Assembly: GCA_037139195.1 (NCBI GenBank)
Contig: JBAXGW010000012.1
Coordinates: forward strand, 19,152 to 83,151
DNA: 64,000 bases
Reading direction: 5' to 3'
Source: JBAXGW01 sp037139195
Lineage (GTDB): Bacteria > Bacteroidota > Bacteroidia > Bacteroidales > JAHJDW01
The notes beneath the pieces were generated by a model that worked only from the letters and a program-made list of their open reading frames with translations, was not told where the DNA came from and searched no databases. Of this stretch, positions 55,331-62,566 are shown piece by piece (the stretch's first letter is position 1; each line of letters starts with the position of its first letter). Made by a program: the position numbers and the translations under genes.

Positions 55331-56134
55331 ATGATAATTGATTGCCATACGCACGTTGATAGTATTGCCCAGATTGCCGATTTGCAGAAATCAATGCAAG
55401 CTAACAATATTGCTAAATCAATAATACTGTTTGACTGTGGAATGAAAACGCCTACTCAAACCGAATTATTGAAAGAGATTGAAAAGTATGATAATTTGTA
55501 CTTGGCTGTTTCAACAACGATTACTGATAAAAATCTTTTTGAGAAACAATTCAACGAAGTAAAATCAATTATTGAAAATCCTAAAGTTGTTGGATTTAAG
55601 CTGTATCTCGGCTACGAATATTTTTATGCCAATGATGAACGCTGTTTTCCAATTTACGAACTTTGTTTAAAACTTAATATTCCTGTAATATTCCATACTG
55701 GCGACACGCTTAATGCCGATAAAAAGGCATTGATAAAATATGCTAATCCCATTTATCTTGATGATGTTGCTGTTAAATATCCGAAATTAAAAATTGTCAT
55801 AGCTCACATTGGCAATCCTTTATGGATAAATGAAACAGCGGAGTTAGTCTATAAAAACAAAAACATCTACACCGAAATTTCAGGTATTCTCCATGATGAA
55901 AACACCGCATATTCAAAACGCTATAATTCAAAGCTCAAAGAGCAAATTTTGGATTTAATAGCTTATGTAGGTGCATCTGATAAAATTATGTTTGGCACTG
56001 ATTATCCGTATTTTAAACAGAAAGATTATATCGATTTTATTTGTTTTTTTGATGAGTTTGCAGTAAAAGACAAAGAGAATATACTGTTTAGAAATGCTGA
56101 ATATTTATTCAAATTAAAGCAGGAAAAACTATGA
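55331..56134 (+). CDS. Amidohydrolase-2 family metal-dependent hydrolase
   Basis: A TIM-barrel hydrolase of 267 residues with the N-terminal metal motif H6-T-H8 (IIDCHTHVD), VVGFKLYLGYEY, IPVIFHTGDT, KLKIVIAHIGNP and the C-terminal MFGTDYPYF with the metal-binding Asp. Family 2 amidohydrolases include decarboxylases and lactonases; the substrate here is unknown. Its stop codon overlaps the ATG of a truncated HAD-gene copy (ATGA), preserving an ancestral junction with the HAD phosphatase gene now at 57215. Confidence 0.82.
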   Translation: MIIDCHTHVDSIAQIADLQKSMQANNIAKSIILFDCGMKTPTQTELLKEIEKYDNLYLAVSTTITDKNLFEKQFNEVKSIIENPKVVGFKLYLGYEYFYANDERCFPIYELCLKLNIPVIFHTGDTLNADKKALIKYANPIYLDDVAVKYPKLKIVIAHIGNPLWINETAELVYKNKNIYTEISGILHDENTAYSKRYNSKLKEQILDLIAYVGASDKIMFGTDYPYFKQKDYIDFICFFDEFAVKDKENILFRNAEYLFKLKQEKL

Positions 56135-56265
56135 CAAAAATAGCCCTAATATTTGATTTTGATGATACGCTAACATCTGATTCTGCTACATTTTTTTGTG
56201 GAACAAAAAGAAATATGATTGGTAAAAATAGAAAGTTTATTGAAGATAATTGCCATTCTAAATAA
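56131..56265 (+). pseudogene. Truncated, frameshifted 5' duplicate of the HAD phosphatase gene
   Basis: The first 66 bp match the start of the intact HAD gene at 57215 with three substitutions, all at third codon positions (Thr2, Leu6, Ser16). Then one extra T causes a frameshift, and identity continues for about another 20 bp before ending. The residual frame encodes 44 residues starting MTKIALIFDFDDTLTSD, the HAD nucleophile motif, but no catalytic remainder. It overlaps the amidohydrolase stop as the original gene must have done. It marks the left edge of the inserted toxin-antitoxin segment. Confidence 0.85.
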
Positions 56266-56295
56266 TTGAAAAACATTCAATAATAAGGAAATAGA

Positions 56296-56538
56296 TTAAA
56301 CGGTAATTTTTGTGCTGAATTTATAAAGCGTTTCAGGATCCAAATCGGCTTCGTTTGCCCATTCAATTGTGTCGAAGCTAACTTTTACAGTGTTGAAAAT
56401 TTGTTGATTGGTAAGTTCTTTGAAAATGCCAATATTTAAATATGGATTCAAATCGAAAATTCGGTTTTCTCCATTCTCAAATGTAAGAGATAGATTGTAA
56501 TTTGGTAGAGGTTTTAAATCAATAACTGCTAGATACAT
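56296..56538 (-). CDS. DUF2442 protein
   Basis: 80 residues with the family pattern: YNLSLTFENGENRIFDLNPYL near the start and IFKELTNQQIFNTVKVSFDTIEWANEADLDPETLY at the end. DUF2442 proteins usually accompany a DUF4160 protein and are thought to be part of toxin-antitoxin-like pairs. No DUF4160 gene is next to it; the neighbours are the divergent YefM/YoeB genes instead. Confidence 0.85.
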   Translation of the reverse strand: MYLAVIDLKPLPNYNLSLTFENGENRIFDLNPYLNIGIFKELTNQQIFNTVKVSFDTIEWANEADLDPETLYKFSTKITV

Positions 56539-56605
56539 GATTTTTTTTTGCAGACATACAATAAAAACAGGCTAAAAAGCAAATTCTTTGATTAAATGCG
56601 AAAGA

Positions 56606-56637
56606 TTTGTATAGATATATTTTTTTTTGTAATTTTG
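56606..56637 (+). promoter_or_regulatory. Promoter of the yefM-yoeB operon
   Basis: TTTG at 56606-56609, 20-bp spacer, TAATTTTG at 56630-56637. Both boxes and the spacing match the Bacteroidota consensus. Transcription should start inside the palindrome that follows. Confidence 0.65.
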
Positions 56638-56657
56638 TGTGCCATATTGGTACACAA
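56635..56657. promoter_or_regulatory. Palindromic operator for YefM/YoeB autoregulation
   Basis: A 23-bp inverted repeat centred at 56646 with arms TTGTGT-x-CCA and TGG-x-ACACAA around TAT; one mismatched position in each arm. It overlaps the -7 box end and the expected start site, the usual place for antitoxin binding. 17 bp separate it from the yefM ATG. Confidence 0.65.
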
Positions 56658-56674
56658 TTATTAAAATATAAATT

Positions 56675-56926
56675 ATGATAGTAATTAGCACTCGCGAATT
56701 TAGGGCAAAACAAAAGGTTTATCTTGATTTAATTGATAATAATGAACAGGTAATTGTGCAAAGAGGTAGAAATAAAGCTTATTCATTGGTTCCAATTACT
56801 GAAACAGACAAGTATTTTAATTCTGAAGTTTTAAAAAGACTTGATGAATCTATAAAGCAAATAGAGGATGGAAAAGTAATAACAATTGAATCGAAGGATG
56901 AAATTAAAAATCTTTTGGGTTTATGA
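56675..56926 (+). CDS. yefM: Phd/YefM-family antitoxin
   Basis: 83 residues. The N-terminal half (VISTREFRAKQKVYLDLIDNNEQVIVQRGRNKAYSLVPI) matches the Phd/YefM DNA-binding dimerisation fold. The C-terminal half is an acidic helix that would wrap the toxin. It overlaps the toxin gene by 4 bp (ATGA), the usual order antitoxin-toxin with translational coupling. It likely represses its own operon through the palindrome upstream. Confidence 0.9.
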   Translation: MIVISTREFRAKQKVYLDLIDNNEQVIVQRGRNKAYSLVPITETDKYFNSEVLKRLDESIKQIEDGKVITIESKDEIKNLLGL

Positions 56927-57201
56927 GTTACATACTTAAGTTCACTGAAAATGCTATGAAAGATATAGAATTTCATAAGAAATCTGGGGATAAAGTTGTA
57001 TTAAAAAAGCTTAACAACTTGTTGAATGAACTGATTGAACATCCTAAAACAGGAATAGGTCAACCAGAAGAACTGAAGTATAAATATGCTGGTTGTTGGT
57101 CAAGAAGAATCAATCAAAAACACAGGTTGATATACAAAATAGAAGCTGAAATAGTTACTGTTTTTGTTTTGCAAGCGCATGGTCATTATTATGACAAATA
57201 A
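56923..57201 (+). CDS. yoeB: YoeB-family mRNA interferase toxin
   Basis: 92 residues of the RelE/YoeB fold. PEELKYKYAGCWSRRINQKHRLIYKI and the ending HGHYYDK align with E. coli YoeB; E49, R68 and H88 correspond to its catalytic E46, R65 and H83. The toxin cleaves mRNA at the ribosomal A site when YefM is degraded. All catalytic positions are kept, so it should be active. Confidence 0.92.
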   Translation: MSYILKFTENAMKDIEFHKKSGDKVVLKKLNNLLNELIEHPKTGIGQPEELKYKYAGCWSRRINQKHRLIYKIEAEIVTVFVLQAHGHYYDK

Positions 57202-57214
57202 ATAATAAAAATTT

Positions 57215-58048
57215 ATGACTAAAATAGCCCTGATATTTGATTTTGATGATACGCTAACATCCGATTCTGCTACATTTTTTGTGGAGCAAAAAGGAATTGA
57301 TGCAAAAACGTTTTGGAGCAAAACAGTTGAAGACCTTATGCTACAAGATTGGGATCCGGTGTTGGCATATATGTACGGATTAATTGTTGAAAGCAAGAAA
57401 CAGAATAAACCTTTTACAAAAGTAGATTTGATAAAATGTGGAAAACGATTATTGTTTAATGCGGGTGTAAATACGTTTTTTGAAAACATAAAAACGACAG
57501 TTTCAAAACAAAATCTGGGCGTTGAAGTAGAGTTTTATATTATTAGCAGTGGCTTAGGCGATATTATCCGTAATTCAAAAATTGCTCATCATTTCACTCA
57601 TATTTGGGCGAGCGATTTTGCATATAACGAAAAAGATGAAATTCATTTTCCAAAGAATGTAATTAGCTTCACCGATAAAACACGATTTTTGTTTCAAATT
57701 GCCAAAGGAATAATTGGCGAAAAGGCGCTTTGTAATCCATTTGAAGTAAATACTAGAATTCCAAGTTCTGAACTTCGCATTCCTTTTGAGCAAATGATAT
57801 ATATTGGCGATGGCTACACTGATATTCCCTGTTTTTCGATTGTTAGAAGAAATGGAGGAATAGCTTTTGGCGTTTATGATAAAAACCACAAAGAAAAACT
57901 TGGCAGAGCTTGGGGTTTTGTAGAGCAAGACCGTGTTAGTAATCTACACTCTGCCGATTATAGGGCAAATTCAGATTTGTACAACTCAATAAATATGGCA
58001 ATTCAAAGCATTGCTAATAGAATTACGCTAAAGAATAGGTCGATGTGA
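57215..58048 (+). CDS. HAD-superfamily phosphatase
   Basis: 277 residues with the HAD motif I DFDDTLTSD (nucleophile D9, acid/base D11), motif II Ser in FYIISSGLGDI, a Lys in FPKNVISFTDKTRF, and motif IV IGDGYTDIP. The cap inserted after motif I is helical. It looks phosphoserine-phosphatase-like but the substrate is unknown. The gene starts 13 bp after yoeB. A broken copy of its 5' end at 56131 shows that it formerly overlapped the amidohydrolase gene, so the two enzymes probably share a pathway. Confidence 0.85.
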   Translation: MTKIALIFDFDDTLTSDSATFFVEQKGIDAKTFWSKTVEDLMLQDWDPVLAYMYGLIVESKKQNKPFTKVDLIKCGKRLLFNAGVNTFFENIKTTVSKQNLGVEVEFYIISSGLGDIIRNSKIAHHFTHIWASDFAYNEKDEIHFPKNVISFTDKTRFLFQIAKGIIGEKALCNPFEVNTRIPSSELRIPFEQMIYIGDGYTDIPCFSIVRRNGGIAFGVYDKNHKEKLGRAWGFVEQDRVSNLHSADYRANSDLYNSINMAIQSIANRITLKNRSM

Positions 58049-58145
58049 GAAGTTTTATATTTGCTCGCAATAATTTTTAACACTGTTAGAAATTTAAATT
58101 GTAATTTTACGGCTTAAATTCAAAATTACTATTGCAATAACCAAC

Positions 58146-59273
58146 ATGATTTCATTCAACGAACCCTATATATCCGAAGATTTTAAAGAAATAATAAGCG
58201 ATTTAATTTCACGAAACAAATTAAGTGGGAATGGTCACTATACAAATTTGTGTCAACAATATTTTCAAGATATATTAGGCGGAAGTAATTTGCTAACCAC
58301 TTCGTGCACCGATGCACTTGAAATGAGCGCAATACTATTAGATATTAAGCAAGATGATGAGGTAATAATGCCTTCATACACATTTGTTTCAACTGCAAAT
58401 GCATTTGCACTAAGAGGTGCTAAAATTGTTTTTTGCGATAGCAGTTCTGATAATCCAAACATTTCAGAAGAAAATATTGAAGCGCTAATAACAAGCAAAA
58501 CAAAAGCAATTGTAGCAGTTCATTACGCAGGAGTTTCGTGCAATATGGATAAGATTAATGAAATTGCTCGAAAATATAATATTTTTGTAGTTGAAGATGT
58601 AGCACAAGCTATTTTTTCGGAATATAAAAATAAACGATGTGGCACTTTGTCCGATTTGTCGGCATTTTCATTTCACGAAACAAAAAATATTATTTCAGGA
58701 GAAGGCGGACTGCTTCAAATAAATAATTCAATTTTCAAAAAAAGAGCCGAAATAATTTGGGAAAAAGGCACCAATCGTACCTCTTTTTTAAGAGGCGAAG
58801 TTAAAAAATACGAATGGGTTGATATTGGGTCGTCGTTTTTGCCATCGGAACTAAATGCGGCAATGCTCTATTCGCAATTGTTGAAATCGGAATACATCCA
58901 GAAAAGAAGAAATGAAATTTGGAATTCGTATAATGAGGGATTGAAGCGTTTAGAAGAAGAAGGTTTGCTGGCTTTAATGAAAGTGCCCGATTACGCAACG
59001 CATAATGCACATATTTTTTATTTTCTAGCAAAAAATATAAATAAGCGCAACCAATTAATAGATTATTTGAGAGAAAAAGAAATTTATGCTTTGTTTCATT
59101 ATCAGTCCTTGCATAAATCGCCCTACTTTTTATCGCAAAATACCTATAAACAATTGCCAAATGCCGAAAGGTTCGAAGATTGCTTGTTGAGACTTCCATT
59201 GCATTTGCATTTAAGTGATAATGATATAAACCAAATTACAGAAACTATATATAAATTCTATGGAAGAAACTAG
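58146..59273 (+). CDS. wecE: dTDP-4-amino-4,6-dideoxygalactose transaminase
   Basis: A 375-residue PLP-dependent sugar aminotransferase strongly like E. coli WecE: FNEPYISEDF, NKLSGNGHYT, TTSCTDALEMSAILLDI, DDEVIMPSYTFVSTANAFALRGAKIVF, VHYAGVSCNMD, and the PLP lysine K180 in FSFHETKNI. It converts dTDP-4-keto-6-deoxyglucose to dTDP-Fuc4N. The gene overlaps the downstream methyltransferase gene by 14 bp and leads a four-gene run with glycosyl transfer functions. Confidence 0.9.
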   Translation: MISFNEPYISEDFKEIISDLISRNKLSGNGHYTNLCQQYFQDILGGSNLLTTSCTDALEMSAILLDIKQDDEVIMPSYTFVSTANAFALRGAKIVFCDSSSDNPNISEENIEALITSKTKAIVAVHYAGVSCNMDKINEIARKYNIFVVEDVAQAIFSEYKNKRCGTLSDLSAFSFHETKNIISGEGGLLQINNSIFKKRAEIIWEKGTNRTSFLRGEVKKYEWVDIGSSFLPSELNAAMLYSQLLKSEYIQKRRNEIWNSYNEGLKRLEEEGLLALMKVPDYATHNAHIFYFLAKNINKRNQLIDYLREKEIYALFHYQSLHKSPYFLSQNTYKQLPNAERFEDCLLRLPLHLHLSDNDINQITETIYKFYGRN

Positions 59274-59862
59274 CTTTATATATAAGTCGATTTATGTTTA
59301 TAGAATTATCCTGAATATTCTGTATTTCGGGAAGTATAACCAACGATTTAAAGACGTGATAAAGCATTTTGATAGCAACACAAAATCAGTAACTGAGTTG
59401 TGTTTTGGCGATATTAAAATAGCTAAATATTGCAAAAAGAATGCAATAAATTGGGTTGGGTATGACCTAAGCAAAAGCTTTGTTGATTTTGCTAAAAAGA
59501 AGAATTATAATGCAAATAATGCTGATATAATGGAGTTTGATGATTACTCAAAATCAGATTTGTGCGTAATTATTGGTTCTTTGTATCATTTCAATTCATA
59601 TCCAGATAAAATATTTAATGTCTTTTTTAAAATATCAAATACCATTTTAATATCAGAACCCGTTAAAAATTTGTCGAGTTATAGTGGTTTTGTTGGTAAA
59701 ATGTCTCATGTATTAACGAATGCAGGAAAGGGAAAGGAAGATTTTCGTTTTAATGAAGAAACGATAATTCAATTTTTGGAAAACAACAAAAACAAATATA
59801 ATTTTAAGTACGAAATTCTTTCCATAAAAAAGGATATCCTTATTAAAATAACAAAAGTATGA
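59260..59862 (+). CDS. SAM-dependent methyltransferase-like protein
   Basis: 200 residues. TELCFGDIKIAKYCKK stands in place of motif I, followed by GYDLSKSFVDFAKKK (strand beta2 with acidic ribose contact) and NADIMEFDDYSKSDLCVIIGSLYHF. The glycine-rich loop is degenerate, so activity needs proof. Position between wecE and a GtrB-like gene, overlapping both, suggests that it modifies the amino sugar, for example by N-methylation. Confidence 0.68.
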   Translation: MEETSFIYKSIYVYRIILNILYFGKYNQRFKDVIKHFDSNTKSVTELCFGDIKIAKYCKKNAINWVGYDLSKSFVDFAKKKNYNANNADIMEFDDYSKSDLCVIIGSLYHFNSYPDKIFNVFFKISNTILISEPVKNLSSYSGFVGKMSHVLTNAGKGKEDFRFNEETIIQFLENNKNKYNFKYEILSIKKDILIKITKV

Positions 59863-60785
59863 AGTTGCTAAGTATTGTAATACCAGTATATAATAGCGAA
59901 GAAAATATTGACGATTTGGTTTTGAAAATAAACGAAGCCATGCAAAATATCGATTTTGAATTGATATTAGTAAACGATTGTAGCAAAGATAAAAGCTGGC
60001 TAAAAATAACAGAAAACCTTAACAAACACGCACATATAATTGGAATAAATTTAAGAAAAAACAGCGGTCAGGATAATGCAATAATTTGCGGATTAAACTA
60101 TGCAACTGGTGATTATATAACGATAATGGATGATGATTTGCAACATTCGCCATTCGATATATTAAGTTTGTTGGAAAAATGCAAAGAAGGATTTGATGTT
60201 TGCTACGCAAATTTTAATACAAAACATCAAGCTGCATGGAAGAATTTTGGAAGTTGGCTAAATGGGAAAGTTGCAGAACTGTTAATTGACAAACCAAAAG
60301 GTCTTTATTTATCTCCGTTTTTTGTTTTCGAAAAAGGAATATTGCCCGAAATAGTAAGCTACAAAGGACCATTTCCTTATATACAAGGATTGATTTTTAG
60401 TTGCACAAAAAATATTACTCAAATACCTATTGCACATCATAAACGTAATAAAGGCGAAAGCAATTTTAATTTAATTCGGTCGATAGTGGTTTTTTCGAAG
60501 CTATTGACTGGTTATTCAGTTTTGCCATTAAGAATAGCAACCTATACAGGCTTGTTTTTCGCAGTGTTTTCGTTTTTCATGGCAATTTATTATGTTTATT
60601 TGTATTACTACGGTTCTGAGATAGTTGCAGGCTGGTCAACATTGGTAGTATTGCTATTGTTGATTGGTGGTTTGATATTAATGAGCTTAGGCTTGATTGG
60701 AGAATATATTGGAAGAATATATTTGTCGCTAAATACAAAGCCACAGTATGTTATTAAGGAAGTGAAGAAGAAAGACATAAAATAA
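59859..60785 (+). CDS. ArnC/GtrB-like undecaprenyl-phosphate glycosyltransferase
   Basis: 308 residues: a GT2 domain starting LSIVIPVYNSEENI, with LVNDCSKDKSW, LRKNSGQDNAIICGL and the metal-binding MDDDLQHSP (D91-D93), then HHKRNKGESNFN and two C-terminal transmembrane helices (about 228-250 and 263-287) ending in LIGEYIGRIYLSLNTKPQYVIKE. This is the polyprenyl-phosphate glycosyltransferase layout of ArnC and GtrB. It would load a sugar, probably the amino sugar from the upstream enzymes, onto Und-P for use outside the membrane. Confidence 0.88.
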   Translation: MKLLSIVIPVYNSEENIDDLVLKINEAMQNIDFELILVNDCSKDKSWLKITENLNKHAHIIGINLRKNSGQDNAIICGLNYATGDYITIMDDDLQHSPFDILSLLEKCKEGFDVCYANFNTKHQAAWKNFGSWLNGKVAELLIDKPKGLYLSPFFVFEKGILPEIVSYKGPFPYIQGLIFSCTKNITQIPIAHHKRNKGESNFNLIRSIVVFSKLLTGYSVLPLRIATYTGLFFAVFSFFMAIYYVYLYYYGSEIVAGWSTLVVLLLLIGGLILMSLGLIGEYIGRIYLSLNTKPQYVIKEVKKKDIK

Positions 60786-60843
60786 TATGTTTATGTTAAC
60801 TTCGTTGAGGGCTTCGCCGTTATAGAATGATGCGATTAAAAAA

Positions 60844-60863
60844 GAGCTTGCTAGTGCAAGCTC
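60844..60863 (-). terminator. Terminator-like hairpin oriented on the minus strand
   Basis: GAGCTTGC (60844-60851) pairs perfectly with GCAAGCTC (60856-60863) around loop TAGT. Six A's on the left give a T-run only when read on the minus strand, yet no minus-strand gene lies to its right within 1.5 kb. Confidence 0.5.
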
Positions 60864-60872
60864 CTCGATTTG

Positions 60873-60955
60873 CACAGTGTGACACAGAGTTGAAGCACAG
60901 AGTTGCACAGAAGAAAAAACAGTGAAACTCTGTGAAAACACAGTGTAACACTGTG
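60873..60955. repeat. Nested inverted-repeat array of CACAGTGT/CACAGAGTT units
   Basis: In the 281-bp gene-free space between the GtrB-like and GtrII-like genes. CACAGTGT occurs at 60873-60880 and 60939-60946, its reverse complement ACACTGTG at 60948-60955. The 10-mer CACAGAGTTG occurs directly repeated at 60883-60892 and 60896-60905, with the complement AACTCTGTG at 60926-60934. The right side alone forms the 17-bp palindrome 60939-60955. It is more GC-rich than its surroundings and could fold as one stem with inner arms. Confidence 0.7.
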
Positions 60956-61066
60956 AAATAAAAGCAAGTTGCCATAGGCAGCTAAAAGAATACTAAATGA
61001 ATATTCAGAGCACCCAGAAAAACATACAACACTATTTTTGAACAGAACCAATAATATTAATAAACC

Positions 61067-62566
61067 ATGAAAAATATAAAAAGTCATTATTTGGTTTTTG
61101 CAGTACTAGTAATTATAGTAATGTCATTTTTATTTAGCGGAATATTTATGAATTTCGCAATGACCGATACCTATGATTTTATGTGGAATTGGGCTAATCA
61201 AGGGTTTTTGCTTCAACATATTAGAGATGGACGACCTTTGTATGGGCTATTGAGTAAGTTGATTTATCCAAATATTAGTAGCATTGAGCAGTTTAAATAT
61301 GTCAGATTGGTGGCATTGCTGTTTATGTTTGTCTTTTCACTTTGTTTTTATCGGATGCTTATTAAATACGATTTTCCAAAAGTAAAGTCGATGTTAATAG
61401 TAATTTTGTTTTTAGCATCTCCATTTGCTGGAATTACTGTGCATTGGGTTGTACTATGTTTGGCTGCCTTAGCACTAATGCTGGTAATTATTGCTTCTGA
61501 TATTGCTATGGATGCTTTTATGCAAAAACAAGAACTTAGCACTGCTAATTTTATATTGAAGTTGGTTGTTTCGGGATTGCTTGGTGTTTGTGTTTTATGT
61601 ATCTATCAGCCAATATTTCCAGTATTTATATTGCCTGCATTTTTAATTTTCTTAAAGCAAAGAAATTTGAAAGGACTTTGGTATTTCTTGTTTTTTAATT
61701 TCGCAATTTATGCAATTTACTTTGTTATTTATAATGGATTGTTAAGTGTTTTGGAGCTAGAGGCATCAGCAAGAGGCGGAATTGGTTTTTCGGGAGCTAA
61801 GGTTATGTGGTTTATAAATGGTGCAATATCAAAAACATGGCTGCATAGTTTGGTTTTTGTTAAATATAATTTTCGAATTATTATTCGTGTTATTACAGGT
61901 GTTGCAGTTTTATATTTCATATTTAGACAACTGAAATTAATTAAAAAAGAGCATATTTTTGAATATGTTTTAACGCTTGTGATGTTTTATATTTTGGCTT
62001 ATTTGCCTAATTTTTTAGCAGCTGATATTTGGGTCTCTTATCGTTCATTAGGAGGTGTAACTGCGGTAACAACCGTGTTGTTTATTATAGCATTTCACGA
62101 AGTTCAATTGCCAGAAAAAATGACCAATATTATTTGTGGGGTATTTGTTAGTATTGCATTGGTAAGTGGGTTTTATAACAATCATTATTCTATAGCTCAA
62201 GTACAGTCGAATGAGTATGCTGCAGTAAAAGAAGAACTGAAGAAAAACGTAGTTAACGGATTACCTAAAGCTATAACAACAATAGCCCCAAAAGATGATT
62301 TTCTTTATAAAAATAAAATTGTTCCTTTGCCTGTAACTGATGAGTTTGGTTTGCAATCTTCATCTCGAAAATGGGTTCCAATTCCCATGATTAAACAAGC
62401 TCTTTTTGAAATTACAGGAAATAGGAGCGAAGTGGATAAAATTGTTTTCACAATGTGTGATGATAAAAATCCACTAGCTGATAGCTTGAAGACGAACTCT
62501 TTGGTGGTTGATTTCGATTTGATTTTAGATGCGTATTATAAAAAATTAAAGAAAGCTAATAAATAA
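61067..62566 (+). CDS. GtrII-like polytopic membrane protein (putative GT-C glycosyltransferase)
   Basis: 499 residues with about eleven membrane helices over residues 1-375 and a soluble C-terminal tail of about 120 residues. The first loop after helix 1 (FAMTDTYDFMWNWANQGF...HIRDGRPLYGLLS) resembles the acidic first periplasmic loop and D/G-R pattern of GT-C and GtrII-type serotype-conversion enzymes. Following an ArnC/GtrB-like gene, it would take the Und-P-linked sugar and attach it to an extracytoplasmic acceptor. The C-terminal tail is unlike anything I recognise. Confidence 0.65.
   Translation: MKNIKSHYLVFAVLVIIVMSFLFSGIFMNFAMTDTYDFMWNWANQGFLLQHIRDGRPLYGLLSKLIYPNISSIEQFKYVRLVALLFMFVFSLCFYRMLIKYDFPKVKSMLIVILFLASPFAGITVHWVVLCLAALALMLVIIASDIAMDAFMQKQELSTANFILKLVVSGLLGVCVLCIYQPIFPVFILPAFLIFLKQRNLKGLWYFLFFNFAIYAIYFVIYNGLLSVLELEASARGGIGFSGAKVMWFINGAISKTWLHSLVFVKYNFRIIIRVITGVAVLYFIFRQLKLIKKEHIFEYVLTLVMFYILAYLPNFLAADIWVSYRSLGGVTAVTTVLFIIAFHEVQLPEKMTNIICGVFVSIALVSGFYNNHYSIAQVQSNEYAAVKEELKKNVVNGLPKAITTIAPKDDFLYKNKIVPLPVTDEFGLQSSSRKWVPIPMIKQALFEITGNRSEVDKIVFTMCDDKNPLADSLKTNSLVVDFDLILDAYYKKLKKANK

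Noticed and set aside
56131..56265. The 44-codon frame as a real small protein
   Set aside because: Its sequence is the HAD motif I followed by a frameshifted tail, best explained as a broken duplicate.
57100..57489. 129-codon frame antisense across yoeB and HAD
   Set aside because: It crosses two well-supported genes on the other strand, including catalytic motifs of both.
58801..59199. 132-codon frame antisense to wecE
   Set aside because: Shadow of the aminotransferase coding sequence; no promoter or family match.
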